Source: a virus
Direction: 5' to 3' (one strand)
Virus record (IMG/VR): IMGVR_UViG_3300029985_000089
Span: 1 to 38,069 of that record
DNA: 38,069 bases
This document shows, piece after piece, positions 21,914 through 28,535 of the stretch (its first letter is position 1; each line of letters starts with the position of its first letter). The translations under genes were made by a program, and so were the position numbers. Under the pieces are notes generated by a model, which did no database searches, was not told the origin of the DNA, and worked only from the letters and a program-made list of their open reading frames with translations.

Positions 21914-23995
21914 CTACTGTTGTGGCTGCTGTGGCTGCTGCATCTGCTGTTGCTGCGCCGCCATTTGCTGTGAATGCTGTTGCTGTCGCATCTCCATATC
22001 TTTTTGCTGCATTTCATTTGCTTGATGTGCTTGCTCTTGAGTGTGCATTAATCCCATGACCTTCATAATTTGATCAATGTCAGTGCCTTCGATCTCTTTA
22101 GCAGCAAGGATGAGTTTTAATACAGCCTCAACTTTGTCAGTCTCACCCTTCTCTAACTTGTTGATAGCCTCTGCCTTATCGAGCTGAACCTTGCTCAGCC
22201 TCTCTTGAGCCATGGCATGTTGTGCCTCAGCAAAACCTAGCTTGGTCTCGTTATCAACCTGTGAAGCCTGCATTTGAGCTTGCGCCATGGCCGCGTCTTG
22301 TTGCTGCTGTTGCTCTTGCTGCTGCTGGATAGTTGCCATGGTCTTATCTTTATCGGAGAACTGCACATACTCTAGGACATCGCTCATGGGGATAGGAACA
22401 CCCATTTCGAGAAGATAGAGCCTCTGTTGAAGAGCTAGTCGCTTTTGAGTGGCTGTTAACGGGGCCTCTTCAATCACGGCATCATATTTGCTGAAAGCCC
22501 TGTTGTAGAACTCTTGTGAAGGCTCTTCTCCAAGGATTCTCGAGACTTTTCCTGGGGTCCAATTAGCCTGGATCATCTCCAAATGTAGTTTACCTAACAA
22601 CTTCTGCGATTGATCTAAATTATCAAAAAGTCCTTGAAGTGTTACAAGCCCTGCACCTTGCCGTAGCATTGAAAGGATCCCAGCTTTGTCATCTGTTGCT
22701 GACCCTAGGAGTTCTTCTGAAACCCCAGAGATTTGCTGCAACTCATTGCCTAACATCTCAGACAATTGAAGCATGCTAGGAGGCACTTGTGGAGGCAATA
22801 TCTGCTCTGCATCTGTCATTTGGGCTTCAGACTTGATGGCAAGACCCCTCCCCTGTCCTTGCAAAAATACGTCTTTAGGATTTACTAATGCATTTTCTTT
22901 ATACTTCCAACCTGAGTTAATCTGGCTCTCGAGTATGTCTAGTGAGGTTATGACTCTACGATTGTATAAGTATTGAGCATCTCTAATGCCCCTAGCAACA
23001 CCCTGCACCCTCCAGGGGAAATAAGGAATTTCGGGCATATAGTACGCCCACACAGGCACGAAATTATAATTATCTATGCCCATAGGATTAGGGCCGTGGT
23101 ACATCACCTTGCCTTGGACTACGATAGCGAGTTTTACAGAAGGAATTTCATTTTTTACTACGATAGTCCCTTGATACATATGAAGGAAGTCGCGAAGATC
23201 TTCGTCATCGCCTTTCCACTCAATTGTCTCCCCTGTTTCTGTATCAACAATAACTTGCTGACTGCGAGTAGACATGTACCAAAACTCATCATAAATAAAT
23301 AAATCTTGCTGCCCATAGGCATAGCTCTCAGGCATGAAATTGAACTTGCCATCTTTGGTACCACACCCAGGAAGATTTTTGATTTCATCTTCTCGCCCTG
23401 GAAGAAGGGTCATGATCTGGTTTCGAGTCAAGTATTTTCTTGTTCTCAAAGATTGGCAGTCACTCATATCTTTTTTCTTGAAGTATGGGTCAATGAGATA
23501 TGCTGAGTATCCTACGTTGTCAACCTTGATGTCCCCATTAACAGGGTCTGAGGTGTAGTCTAGATAGGTTGAAAGCAAGTTCATCCCTCCGATGACGGCG
23601 CCCTCAAATGCCTCTGAAATAGTCTCCAGGACGTTGCCATGAGTGTTGACATGATAGAGGAGTTTGGTAAATTGATCAGAGGTTTGCTGTGAGGATTGCT
23701 CGACTGGTGTTACCATCGTACTCTTGCGATGCTGCCGCTGGTACCCTGTGATCATGTTGATGATCCTACGCATACGATTAAAGTTAAATTGACGGCGACG
23801 AAATGCTGGCCCTACCCCATAGACAGAATCAAAAATTGTCTGATCTCCAGCCACAAACCTATGGTCAATGTCACTTTCGCTCCAGAAACTCTGGTTAATT
23901 GTGATGTATTTAGCGTAAGTAGTCTCCATCATCTGCAAGATGTTGTGATCATTATCTACGTAATAAGAGTCTGAAAGTTGAGGAAAGAGTGTCAT
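21914..23995 (-). CDS. Portal protein, P22-like, ~693 aa
   Basis: Dodecameric ring at the capsid vertex through which DNA is packaged and ejected. Seen in sequence: INQSFWSESDIDHRFVAGDQ, AFRRRQFNFNRMRRIINMIT and GYQRQHRKS, then VIDPYFKKKD-type core segments, MPEIPYFPWRVQGVARGIRD, GVSEELLGSATDD and a helical C-terminal arm that is extremely Gln-rich. These are features of the P22-type portal family. Start placed at ATG 23995 (SD TAGGG): the promoter -10 lies at 24024-24029, so the in-frame TTG at 24043 would be upstream of transcription. Portal and large terminase are on opposite strands, 10.8 kb apart, an unusual separation. Confidence 0.88.
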   Translation of the reverse strand: MTLFPQLSDSYYVDNDHNILQMMETTYAKYITINQSFWSESDIDHRFVAGDQTIFDSVYGVGPAFRRRQFNFNRMRRIINMITGYQRQHRKSTMVTPVEQSSQQTSDQFTKLLYHVNTHGNVLETISEAFEGAVIGGMNLLSTYLDYTSDPVNGDIKVDNVGYSAYLIDPYFKKKDMSDCQSLRTRKYLTRNQIMTLLPGREDEIKNLPGCGTKDGKFNFMPESYAYGQQDLFIYDEFWYMSTRSQQVIVDTETGETIEWKGDDEDLRDFLHMYQGTIVVKNEIPSVKLAIVVQGKVMYHGPNPMGIDNYNFVPVWAYYMPEIPYFPWRVQGVARGIRDAQYLYNRRVITSLDILESQINSGWKYKENALVNPKDVFLQGQGRGLAIKSEAQMTDAEQILPPQVPPSMLQLSEMLGNELQQISGVSEELLGSATDDKAGILSMLRQGAGLVTLQGLFDNLDQSQKLLGKLHLEMIQANWTPGKVSRILGEEPSQEFYNRAFSKYDAVIEEAPLTATQKRLALQQRLYLLEMGVPIPMSDVLEYVQFSDKDKTMATIQQQQEQQQQQDAAMAQAQMQASQVDNETKLGFAEAQHAMAQERLSKVQLDKAEAINKLEKGETDKVEAVLKLILAAKEIEGTDIDQIMKVMGLMHTQEQAHQANEMQQKDMEMRQQQHSQQMAAQQQQMQQPQQPQQ

Positions 23996-24023
23996 AAGCC
24001 CTACCGGTTGTATTATTTTCTTT

Positions 24024-24053
24024 ACAATACTAGCCTTGAGCAATTTCTTTCAA
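24024..24053 (-). promoter_or_regulatory. Sigma70-like promoter of the portal operon
   Basis: Minus-strand -35 TTGAAA (24048-24053), -10 TATTGT (24024-24029), spacer 18 nt. The -10 context GTATTGTAAAGAAAAT equals that of the fibre promoter at 4744-4749. Predicted start near 24017 supports the portal ATG at 23995. Confidence 0.6.
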
Positions 24054-24097
24054 AGTAAGTGATTTTTAGCTTGAAAATAAAATTGTGTAGAGGCAAC

Positions 24098-24247
24098 GTG
24101 CGGAAAATATCATCAACTTCCACATTGTCTAAGGAAGAAGAGTATATATATGTATCATCTTCATCAGTCTATGTTGATCCTGTTGACAATGCTCATTCGT
24201 TCACTGAGAAAGACTGTTCAAACCTTTGTCGACAGGTGTTGATATGA
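24098..24247 (+). CDS. Small protein, 49 aa (GTG start)
   Basis: GTG 24098 preceded by AGAGGCAAC, a fair SD; an alternative GTG lies at 24059. The product MRKISSTSTLSKEEEYIYVS then SSVYVDPVDNAHSFTEKDCS is polar and soluble. Its stop overlaps the next ATG (ATGA), making a coupled pair. It opens a plus-strand run of small genes diverging from the portal. Function unknown. Confidence 0.4.
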   Translation: MRKISSTSTLSKEEEYIYVSSSSVYVDPVDNAHSFTEKDCSNLCRQVLI

Positions 24248-24393
24248 AGAGGAGGGAAAGGCTCTTGAAGAAGATTGTCAAGAGAGCCATGAAGATATGG
24301 GACACTCCGAAAGGAAAAGTAAGGTTGTACCATAGATGGAACAAGCCATCAGATCTTGTGCCACCAAACATTGAGGGACTAAAGGGGCTATGA
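24244..24393 (+). CDS. Small basic protein, 49 aa
   Basis: ATG 24244 overlaps the previous stop and its own stop overlaps the next start (ctATGA). MKRRERLLKKIVKRAMKIWD, TPKGKVRLYHRWNKPSDLVP then PNIEGLKGL: strongly basic helix at the N-terminus with a Trp-containing middle. Overlaps at both ends and coding character support a real gene; no family known. Confidence 0.5.
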   Translation: MKRRERLLKKIVKRAMKIWDTPKGKVRLYHRWNKPSDLVPPNIEGLKGL

Positions 24394-24497
24394 AGATAGC
24401 GGCAGATTCCTCTTTTGATTTTTACGAAAGAACCCTAGACTTAGGGCAACGATGTAGCCCTAGGCAACAAAACTTGGAGAAAAAATGGATAAAATAG
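24390..24497 (+). CDS. Small protein, 35 aa
   Basis: MKIAADSSFDFYERTLDLGQ then RCSPRQQNLEKKWIK. ATG 24390 overlaps the previous stop. The FDFYERTLDLGxR.SPRQ phrase resembles a short phage motif seen near helicase and DNA-metabolism genes, but I cannot assign a function. It overlaps the next gene's start by 13 nt. Confidence 0.4.
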   Translation: MKIAADSSFDFYERTLDLGQRCSPRQQNLEKKWIK

Positions 24498-24826
24498 CAA
24501 GAGAAATGACTGATGAGGAAAGAGACTACGTGTCAAAACGATCTGCTGAATACTTGTTAGCAACACTTGAGGCTTATAACAGAGAGCTCGAGCAAGCTGC
24601 CACGACTCCTGACAATGCCGCGAGCGAGGCTACAGCAGCCTGCAACACCCTGCGCCTACTTACCTTGAGCGTTATAGGATCGATCGCTGGGTCACGGGAA
24701 GACACTATCCGATTGTTAATAGTTCATATCGAGGCTTTGGATGAGATATTGCTAAACCTTGAAAATCAGGCAGACTACACAGCCCAAGAAGCCACGGAAG
24801 CAGCCGAGGAAGAAGCTAATGAATAG
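24485..24826 (+). CDS. Acidic helical protein, 113 aa
   Basis: MDKIAREMTDEERDYVSKRS begins an almost wholly helical, acidic protein; the end is very Glu/Ala-rich (YTAQEATEAAEEEANE). ATG 24485 follows GGAGAAAAA. Its last codons overlap the next start (ATG within CTAATGA). It contains no identifiable catalytic residues. The helical, charged make-up and coupled neighbour (24819) suggest a pair that could interact. Confidence 0.55.
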   Translation: MDKIAREMTDEERDYVSKRSAEYLLATLEAYNRELEQAATTPDNAASEATAACNTLRLLTLSVIGSIAGSREDTIRLLIVHIEALDEILLNLENQADYTAQEATEAAEEEANE

Positions 24827-25118
24827 TTATCATAACGCCAACAAGAGAGCATGCTATAGATGTTATGGGGAGGCCCGAGACTTGGTACTCAAAAGGAGGA
24901 ACGAGCTCTTAGATCAGTTTGCAAAGGCAATGTGCGAATCAGCAGGAGATGCCCCTCTGACCGAATCTATAGCTAGGATAAATGCAATAGCATTGCTCGC
25001 AGGCTATGTGCTAAAAGATCTGCACCAACAGGGCGTCGATGTCGGATCTGTATGGCAGAGATGTTCAAAGCTAACGCAAGATACGCTCACGTTAGAGATA
25101 ATGGAGCACGGCGATTAG
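24819..25118 (+). CDS. Helical protein, 99 aa
   Basis: Start placed at ATG 24819, overlapping the preceding gene's last codons, with GAGGAAGAAG upstream; a longer frame exists but lies inside that gene. MNSYHNANKRACYRCYGEAR then helical ARDLVLKRRNELLDQFAKAM and INAIALLAGYVLKDLHQQGV. Cys at 12 and 15 form a CYRC pair. Unknown function. Confidence 0.5.
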   Translation: MNSYHNANKRACYRCYGEARDLVLKRRNELLDQFAKAMCESAGDAPLTESIARINAIALLAGYVLKDLHQQGVDVGSVWQRCSKLTQDTLTLEIMEHGD

Positions 25119-25164
25119 ACTTAGCTCATAGGACAGAGAATAGGAAGCGCCGGAAAAAAGGAAA

Positions 25165-25666
25165 ACAGGAGAAGATAGTGGAGCGCAATAGATCTTTAAC
25201 ATCATTAAAGAAGAAAACATTGAGTCACGGGGAAAGAAAGGCAATAGTATCTATAGCACGGAGCATAGAAAAGAGGCTAGCAGCACCCAAAGATTGTAAA
25301 GAATTTCATTACTCGAAGTCCTCAATTATAGTGGAACTATCTCAATTGCTAGGATCGATCATGGATTATAACATATATGTCCAGACAATCCCCGCACTAA
25401 AATTTGATCCATCATGGGAGGTCAGAATCGTCCCCCCATATATGGGCGCCATGGTAAGGTTCCTCGTGAAAAATAGCGCAGGCCAAGGAGTTAGTGTCTA
25501 TCTTGATTGCCACAATGTCTTAGGTAACGCTGTAGGGCCATACTGGGAGATATATCCCTATCAAGGTGACACCCACAGAGTGCCTATGGATGACACCGAC
25601 GAGCTTATGCGATCTATAAGATATGCCTTAGAACATACAAAATAAGACAGGAGAAGATAGTGGAGC
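25165..25666 (+). repeat. 20-bp direct repeat ACAGGAGAAGATAGTGGAGC
   Basis: Identical copies at 25165-25184 and 25647-25666. Each covers an SD (GGAG), a GTG start and the next codon of adjacent genes. Gene duplication of the start region or a shared translational signal are both possible; the encoded proteins do not otherwise look alike. Confidence 0.8.
25178..25645 (+). CDS. Hypothetical protein, 155 aa (GTG start)
   Basis: GTG 25178 with strong SD (AGGAGAAGATA) is preferred over an ATG at 25052 that would overlap the previous gene by 67 nt: the same 20-nt SD-plus-start block (ACAGGAGAAGATAGTGGAGC) begins the next gene too. The N-terminus is basic (RSLTSLKKKTLSHGERKAIV); the rest contains IIVELSQLLGSIMDYNIYVQ, SWEVRIVPPYMGAMVRFLV and YWEIYPYQGDTHRVPMDD. 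Soluble, no recognised domain. Confidence 0.55.
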   Translation: MERNRSLTSLKKKTLSHGERKAIVSIARSIEKRLAAPKDCKEFHYSKSSIIVELSQLLGSIMDYNIYVQTIPALKFDPSWEVRIVPPYMGAMVRFLVKNSAGQGVSVYLDCHNVLGNAVGPYWEIYPYQGDTHRVPMDDTDELMRSIRYALEHTK

Positions 25667-25818
25667 TAACGCAATCCTTGACAATTTTCTTTTTGAGTTG
25701 CAATATCGTATACTTATACCGCATGATCCATATTTTGGACGCAGAAATCCACGATCTAAAAAGGCAAAACAAGAAATTGTATGAACGCAGACCAGACCTA
25801 TATACTTACACTGAGTGA
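25660..25818 (+). CDS. Small membrane-type protein, 52 aa (GTG start)
   Basis: GTG 25660 preceded by AGGAGAAGATA. Product: hydrophobic segment about residues 4-22 (TQSLTIFFLSCNIVYLYRMI), then a charged helix (DAEIHDLKRQNKKLYERR) ending PDLYTYTE. A single-span membrane protein with a short coiled tail. It overlaps a possible 31-aa frame at 25781 and approaches the convergent HTH gene. Function unknown. Confidence 0.5.
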   Translation: MELTQSLTIFFLSCNIVYLYRMIHILDAEIHDLKRQNKKLYERRPDLYTYTE

Positions 25819-25876
25819 CGGAGAGCAATACTCCTACAGCTTTAGCCACCATATCCCTGCTGAGGTAGGTCTGTAG
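25781..25876 (+). CDS. Possible 31-aa protein
   Basis: ATG 25781 to TAG 25876: MNADQTYILTLSDGEQYSYS then FSHHIPAEVGL. It overlaps the end of the 52-aa gene and, convergently, the end of the HTH gene at 25842. The sequence reads like a small beta protein, but no SD is evident (AAGAAATTGT). Low confidence. Confidence 0.25.
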   Translation: MNADQTYILTLSDGEQYSYSFSHHIPAEVGL

Positions 25877-26237
25877 GCTTTTGAGGCTTGCCTAGATGTG
25901 TGAAATCGCTCTTCTTCTTTGCCGTCACTTCCCATTTCTCAAGGAGTGCCCTCACATCAGGCTCTGAGGACGTAAAGTTGATCTCCTCTTTCTGCCCTAG
26001 ATAAAATTTCCCAAGCCAAATAAGCATCGCAGGATTGCCCTCAAGGGCCTTTTTCCACTGTGCTCGCCGAAGGGATTGTTTGCCTTCTTCTCTGCCAATT
26101 TTGATAACTTCCGAATAACGATTCTCCAGCGTATCAACAGAGCATTTCATTACAGCAGCGATTTCGCCCATTGTGCATTGAATACTCGCCAATTTATGGA
26201 TTTGTCCTTCGTCAAGATCTAATTTAGGTCTAGCCAT
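25842..26237 (-). CDS. HTH protein, possible small terminase subunit, 131 aa
   Basis: Residues about 7-40 form a helix-turn-helix: LDEGQIHKLASIQCTMGEIA then AVMKCSVDTLENRYSEVIKI, followed by REEGKQSLRRAQWKKALEGN and AMLIWLGKFYLGQ. The block 'GRPK...I..LASI.CT..EIA..L.CS.DTL..R...' is found in small phage DNA-binding proteins often annotated as terminase small subunit or transposase-like HTH. No other small-terminase candidate is visible, so recognition of the packaging site is a plausible role, although the large terminase is 8.5 kb away on the other strand. It has its own promoter (26263-26290). Confidence 0.6.
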   Translation of the reverse strand: MARPKLDLDEGQIHKLASIQCTMGEIAAVMKCSVDTLENRYSEVIKIGREEGKQSLRRAQWKKALEGNPAMLIWLGKFYLGQKEEINFTSSEPDVRALLEKWEVTAKKKSDFTHLGKPQKPTDLPQQGYGG

Positions 26238-26262
26238 ATTGTGCCCTCAAGCTATATTTCAG

Positions 26263-26290
26263 AGCATACAAGATTAAAGAATTATGTCAA
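26263..26290 (-). promoter_or_regulatory. Sigma70-like promoter of the HTH gene
   Basis: Minus-strand -35 TTGACA (26285-26290), -10 TATGCT (26263-26268), spacer 16 nt; the ATG is at 26237. Just upstream lies a 4 x 8-bp TCATG repeat (26335-26366), in the shared region with the divergent plus-strand genes. Confidence 0.6.
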
Positions 26291-26334
26291 GAGATTATTT
26301 TTATTCATGTAATGAGACGATATATCTTGCCTTT

Positions 26335-26366
26335 ATTCATGAGGTCATGGGATCATGGGTTCATGA
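26335..26366. repeat. Four tandem 8-bp repeats NNTCATGR
   Basis: ATTCATGA, GGTCATGG, GATCATGG, GTTCATGA in direct succession at 26335-26366, with a further TTATTCATG at about 26311-26319. They lie between the divergent HTH gene and the 26405 gene. Evenly phased short repeats in an intergenic region could be operators or an iteron-like site, perhaps bound by the neighbouring HTH protein. Confidence 0.45.
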
Positions 26367-26404
26367 GCAATGGTGAGTAGCTCATACAAAAAAACGGAGG
26401 AAAA

Positions 26405-26635
26405 ATGAGGAAAAAAAAGGAAAGACTAGAAATGACAGACTTAGAAATGGAAACCCTGTTCGGCCAATCTTTAAGAGAACATTTTGAACAAAAGGATCAT
26501 TCAGAATGGTTTACTTGGAATGAAGACGAATATCGTGAATGCTACAACGAAGACGGAGTGCTGATGTCGATAACTGAGGAAGCGCTCGAAGGCGATTTCA
26601 CTAAAACAGATTTTCAGCCGTTGTGGGCTGATTAA
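26405..26635 (+). CDS. Acidic hypothetical protein, 76 aa
   Basis: ATG 26405 after CGGAGGAAAA, an SD block repeated before the next gene. MRKKKERLEMTDLEMETLFG, QSLREHFEQKDHSEWFTWNE then EALEGDFTKTDFQPLWAD: basic at the start, acidic after. No motif recognised. First of four small plus-strand genes. Confidence 0.55.
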   Translation: MRKKKERLEMTDLEMETLFGQSLREHFEQKDHSEWFTWNEDEYRECYNEDGVLMSITEEALEGDFTKTDFQPLWAD

Positions 26636-26685
26636 ATTGAGGAAAAAATAAAAACGTGTTAAGACAACAAAAAACGGAGGAAAAT

Positions 26686-26904
26686 ATGGACCAAATTAAA
26701 TTTAGCCAAGAGTATACTCGCTCAGGGCAAATCTATTACGAGCCTGCTAACGCGGAGGCGTGGGACTTGATGGATTTCCTCGGGCAAGGATCTGGAGCTC
26801 TGAACGAGATTAGGGCCGAAAAAGTATTTTCTTGGCTAGAAAAGCTAGGCCACGAAATCAAAATTGTACAGTCAAAAGAATATTCAAAAAGTGTGGGGAT
26901 GTAA
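26686..26904 (+). CDS. Hypothetical protein, 72 aa
   Basis: Start set at ATG 26686 with SD ACGGAGGAAAAT; an upstream in-frame ATG (26656) would put the SD inside the gene. MDQIKFSQEYTRSGQIYYEP, ANAEAWDLMDFLGQGSGALN, LEKLGHEIKIVQSKEYSK: compact soluble protein. It ends 1 nt before the next start. Unknown role. Confidence 0.55.
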   Translation: MDQIKFSQEYTRSGQIYYEPANAEAWDLMDFLGQGSGALNEIRAEKVFSWLEKLGHEIKIVQSKEYSKSVGM

Positions 26905-26905
26905 A

Positions 26906-27208
26906 ATGAGAAAAATGATAAAAGGAATTATTTACAATACAAAAGACATGGAATTACTTGGATCTTATAGTAGAGATTGCCTCAGTAATCCCGATGGATC
27001 ATCTATAGCTGCTATCTTAAGCATTTATGAAGAAGGAGAAACAATTATTGGGGTCTATTACACAGTTATGAAAGATTTTAAAGAGTATCAAGACTTGCCA
27101 TTTCTTGATATAAATTGGATTACAGACGAAAAAGACCTTAAAAAACTTTCAAAAGAAATTATGCTTCCAGAAGAATATAAAACAATTTGGGGGAGGGATG
27201 TAAAATGA
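26906..27208 (+). CDS. MKKIINGKxYDT-family protein, 100 aa
   Basis: ATG 26906 preceded by GGGGATGTAAA. MRKMIKGIIYNTKDMELLGS then AILSIYEEGETIIGVYYTVM and PEEYKTIWGRDVK. The opening M.KMI.G..Y.T. matches a widespread small family of unknown function (KKIINGKKYDTETA). The next gene is a paralogue, so the two arose by duplication. Stop and next start overlap (ATGA). Confidence 0.6.
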   Translation: MRKMIKGIIYNTKDMELLGSYSRDCLSNPDGSSIAAILSIYEEGETIIGVYYTVMKDFKEYQDLPFLDINWITDEKDLKKLSKEIMLPEEYKTIWGRDVK

Positions 27209-27453
27209 AAAAAATTATCAATGGCAAGAAATACGACACAGAAACAGCCGAGATGTTAACAGTGGTGGAAAAGATACATGGAACCCACACGCTATATAAG
27301 AAAAAAAGTGGAGAATTTTTTGAACTTTTCTTCTACAAAGCAAGTGGACTTGGCATAGAGTGGACAATAAACCAAGGAGAGTTGCAATATCGGTACGTGG
27401 ACTTCCTGTCAGTCGATGCGTACGAAAAAATATTTGGGGAAGTCCCAGAATAA
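27205..27453 (+). CDS. MKKIINGKKYDTETA-family protein, 82 aa
   Basis: ATG 27205 overlaps the previous stop; SD GGAGGGATGTAA. MKKIINGKKYDTETAEMLTV, LYKKKSGEFFELFFYKASGL, VDAYEKIFGEVPE. The N-terminal block and the KxGEFFxxF core define a small family seen in many phages and bacterial genomes, of unknown biochemical role. Last gene before a hairpin at 27512-27540. Confidence 0.65.
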   Translation: MKKIINGKKYDTETAEMLTVVEKIHGTHTLYKKKSGEFFELFFYKASGLGIEWTINQGELQYRYVDFLSVDAYEKIFGEVPE

Positions 27454-27511
27454 AAACCTGTTGTCTGATAATGTGGTCTGTGTTACAATTCGTCATAGCG
27501 TTGTCCTATTA

Positions 27512-27540
27512 TGGTGGAGGCTTTTTCGCGGCCTCCACCA
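27512..27540. terminator. Hairpin between convergent genes
   Basis: Perfect 10-bp arms TGGTGGAGGC (27512-27521) and GCCTCCACCA (27531-27540), loop TTTTTCGCG. It lies between the plus gene ending 27453 and the minus gene ending 27558. No clean T-run follows on either side, so termination is plausible but not certain. Confidence 0.55.
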
Positions 27541-27557
27541 CTTCATTTCTTTGCCCG

Positions 27558-27929
27558 TCAGCAATCAGCAAAAAACCCTCCTGAGCCATTAGCGCCCTTA
27601 GCCTCAAAAGCCCTCGACAAAACCTCAGCATTATACCCAACAAATACAGCGGGGACCCCAGCATAATTTACGCTGCACAGCCTATGTGCTGGCCCATCAG
27701 CTCCACGGTCATATCCCGTAGGCCCTCTACATCCCCCATCTTGGGGATGAGCTCCAGCCCTGCCGCAGCAATCATATTGCCCTGGGTTGTCGTAGTCTAC
27801 GCGGCCAGCCCCCCAATTCTCGCCGTCCTCGTTAGCCAGGATTTTTGTCACGGCGCAGAAAATCAAACAACTGCAGAGGATAGAAGTCTTTCCTCGTTTC
27901 CAAAAAATATACTTGATCATCGTCTTCAT
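27558..27929 (-). CDS. Putative exported Cys/Gly-rich protein, 123 aa
   Basis: ATG 27929 with GGAG 7 nt upstream. Residues about 4-33 look like a signal peptide (basic FWKRGKTS, then CSCLIFCAVTKILA). The mature part is Gly/Asp/Cys-rich with aromatic residues: RVDYDNPGQYDCCGRAGAHP, GCRGPTGYDRGADGPAHRLC and GYNAEVLSRAFEAKGANGSG. Six or more Cys could form disulphides. It overlaps the upstream 80-aa gene by 98 nt in another frame, so translation from this start is less secure. Role unknown; it may act in the periplasm or outside the host. Confidence 0.45.
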   Translation of the reverse strand: MKTMIKYIFWKRGKTSILCSCLIFCAVTKILANEDGENWGAGRVDYDNPGQYDCCGRAGAHPQDGGCRGPTGYDRGADGPAHRLCSVNYAGVPAVFVGYNAEVLSRAFEAKGANGSGGFFADC

Positions 27930-28074
27930 CTCTATACTCCAGGCTTAGTGTTTTTAGATTTTTTCTCGCAGATTTCATTACCTCGTTGATGCTGTCAAGA
28001 AACTCTTCAGATTTTTGGCTATGCCCTCCGAAATCATTGCATCTCTCATCGGTCTCATTTGGTACTCCTAGCAT
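27832..28074 (-). CDS. Hypothetical protein, 80 aa
   Basis: ATG 28074, SD GAGGCAGAGC. MLGVPNETDERCNDFGGHSQ, FLDSINEVMKSARKNLKTLS, LEYRDEDDDQVYFLETRKDF: acidic, soluble, no signal peptide. It overlaps both the preceding gene (20 nt) and the following one (98 nt) in different frames. Function unknown. Confidence 0.5.
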   Translation of the reverse strand: MLGVPNETDERCNDFGGHSQKSEEFLDSINEVMKSARKNLKTLSLEYRDEDDDQVYFLETRKDFYPLQLFDFLRRDKNPG

Positions 28075-28354
28075 GCTCTGCCTCCATTTTTGTTGTTGGG
28101 AAAAATTCAGGGTTTAAAATATTTATGCAACCCCTTTCAATTTTAAAAAAATTCATTTGCCCTTTTGTTTTGAGAAATGTACATGCTGCGAGATCAAAAT
28201 CTGCAAATTGGCAAGGCTCCCTGATGCTGACAAAATAATAATCTCCATTGACGGCGATATCCAAGGTGACCACGTATGACCTGTCAAATGAAGTGGCAGA
28301 AATGTGGCAAAAATTTAGGCCTGAAACAAGGGCGATGAGAAGGGTCTTAGGCAT
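28055..28354 (-). CDS. Putative exported protein, 99 aa
   Basis: ATG 28354 with strong SD (AAGGAGGATTT). N-terminal residues 1-21 (MPKTLLIALVSGLNFCHISA) form a signal-peptide-like segment; the remainder is small and beta-rich (YVVTLDIAVNGDYYFVSIRE, ACTFLKTKGQMNFFKIERGC), with Cys at 16, 48, 58 and 75. A lysis, superinfection-exclusion or periplasmic function could be imagined; sequence does not decide. First of three overlapping minus-strand genes. Confidence 0.5.
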   Translation of the reverse strand: MPKTLLIALVSGLNFCHISATSFDRSYVVTLDIAVNGDYYFVSIREPCQFADFDLAACTFLKTKGQMNFFKIERGCINILNPEFFPTTKMEAEHARSTK

Positions 28355-28409
28355 AAATCCTCCTTGATTTTGTCATGTCAAATCAAGGAGGATAATTTTG
28401 AGCAGAATT

Positions 28410-28535
28410 TTAGTCGATGTTTTTCTTTGCCATCGAGGAGCGCCAACACGAAATTTTATCAATTAGGCGAGCTTTGACTAAAGACATTATGGCATCTTCA
28501 AGCCATTTGCTTGACATTTTTTTCTTTTTTTTCAT
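28410..28535 (-). CDS. Small basic protein after the helicase, 41 aa
   Basis: ATG 28535 overlaps the helicase stop (TTATGA), so it should be translated by coupling. MKKKKKMSSKWLEDAIMSLV then KARLIDKISCWRSSMAKKNI: very basic with an amphipathic helix. Nothing known; a small nucleic-acid-binding accessory of the helicase is one possibility. Confidence 0.45.
   Translation of the reverse strand: MKKKKKMSSKWLEDAIMSLVKARLIDKISCWRSSMAKKNID

Noticed and set aside
23158-23974. Plus-strand and alternative minus frames within the portal gene
   Set aside because: All overlap the well-supported portal frame and have no start signals.
27684-27989. 101-codon plus-strand frame
   Set aside because: Antisense to two minus-strand frames with better starts; no SD and biased composition.
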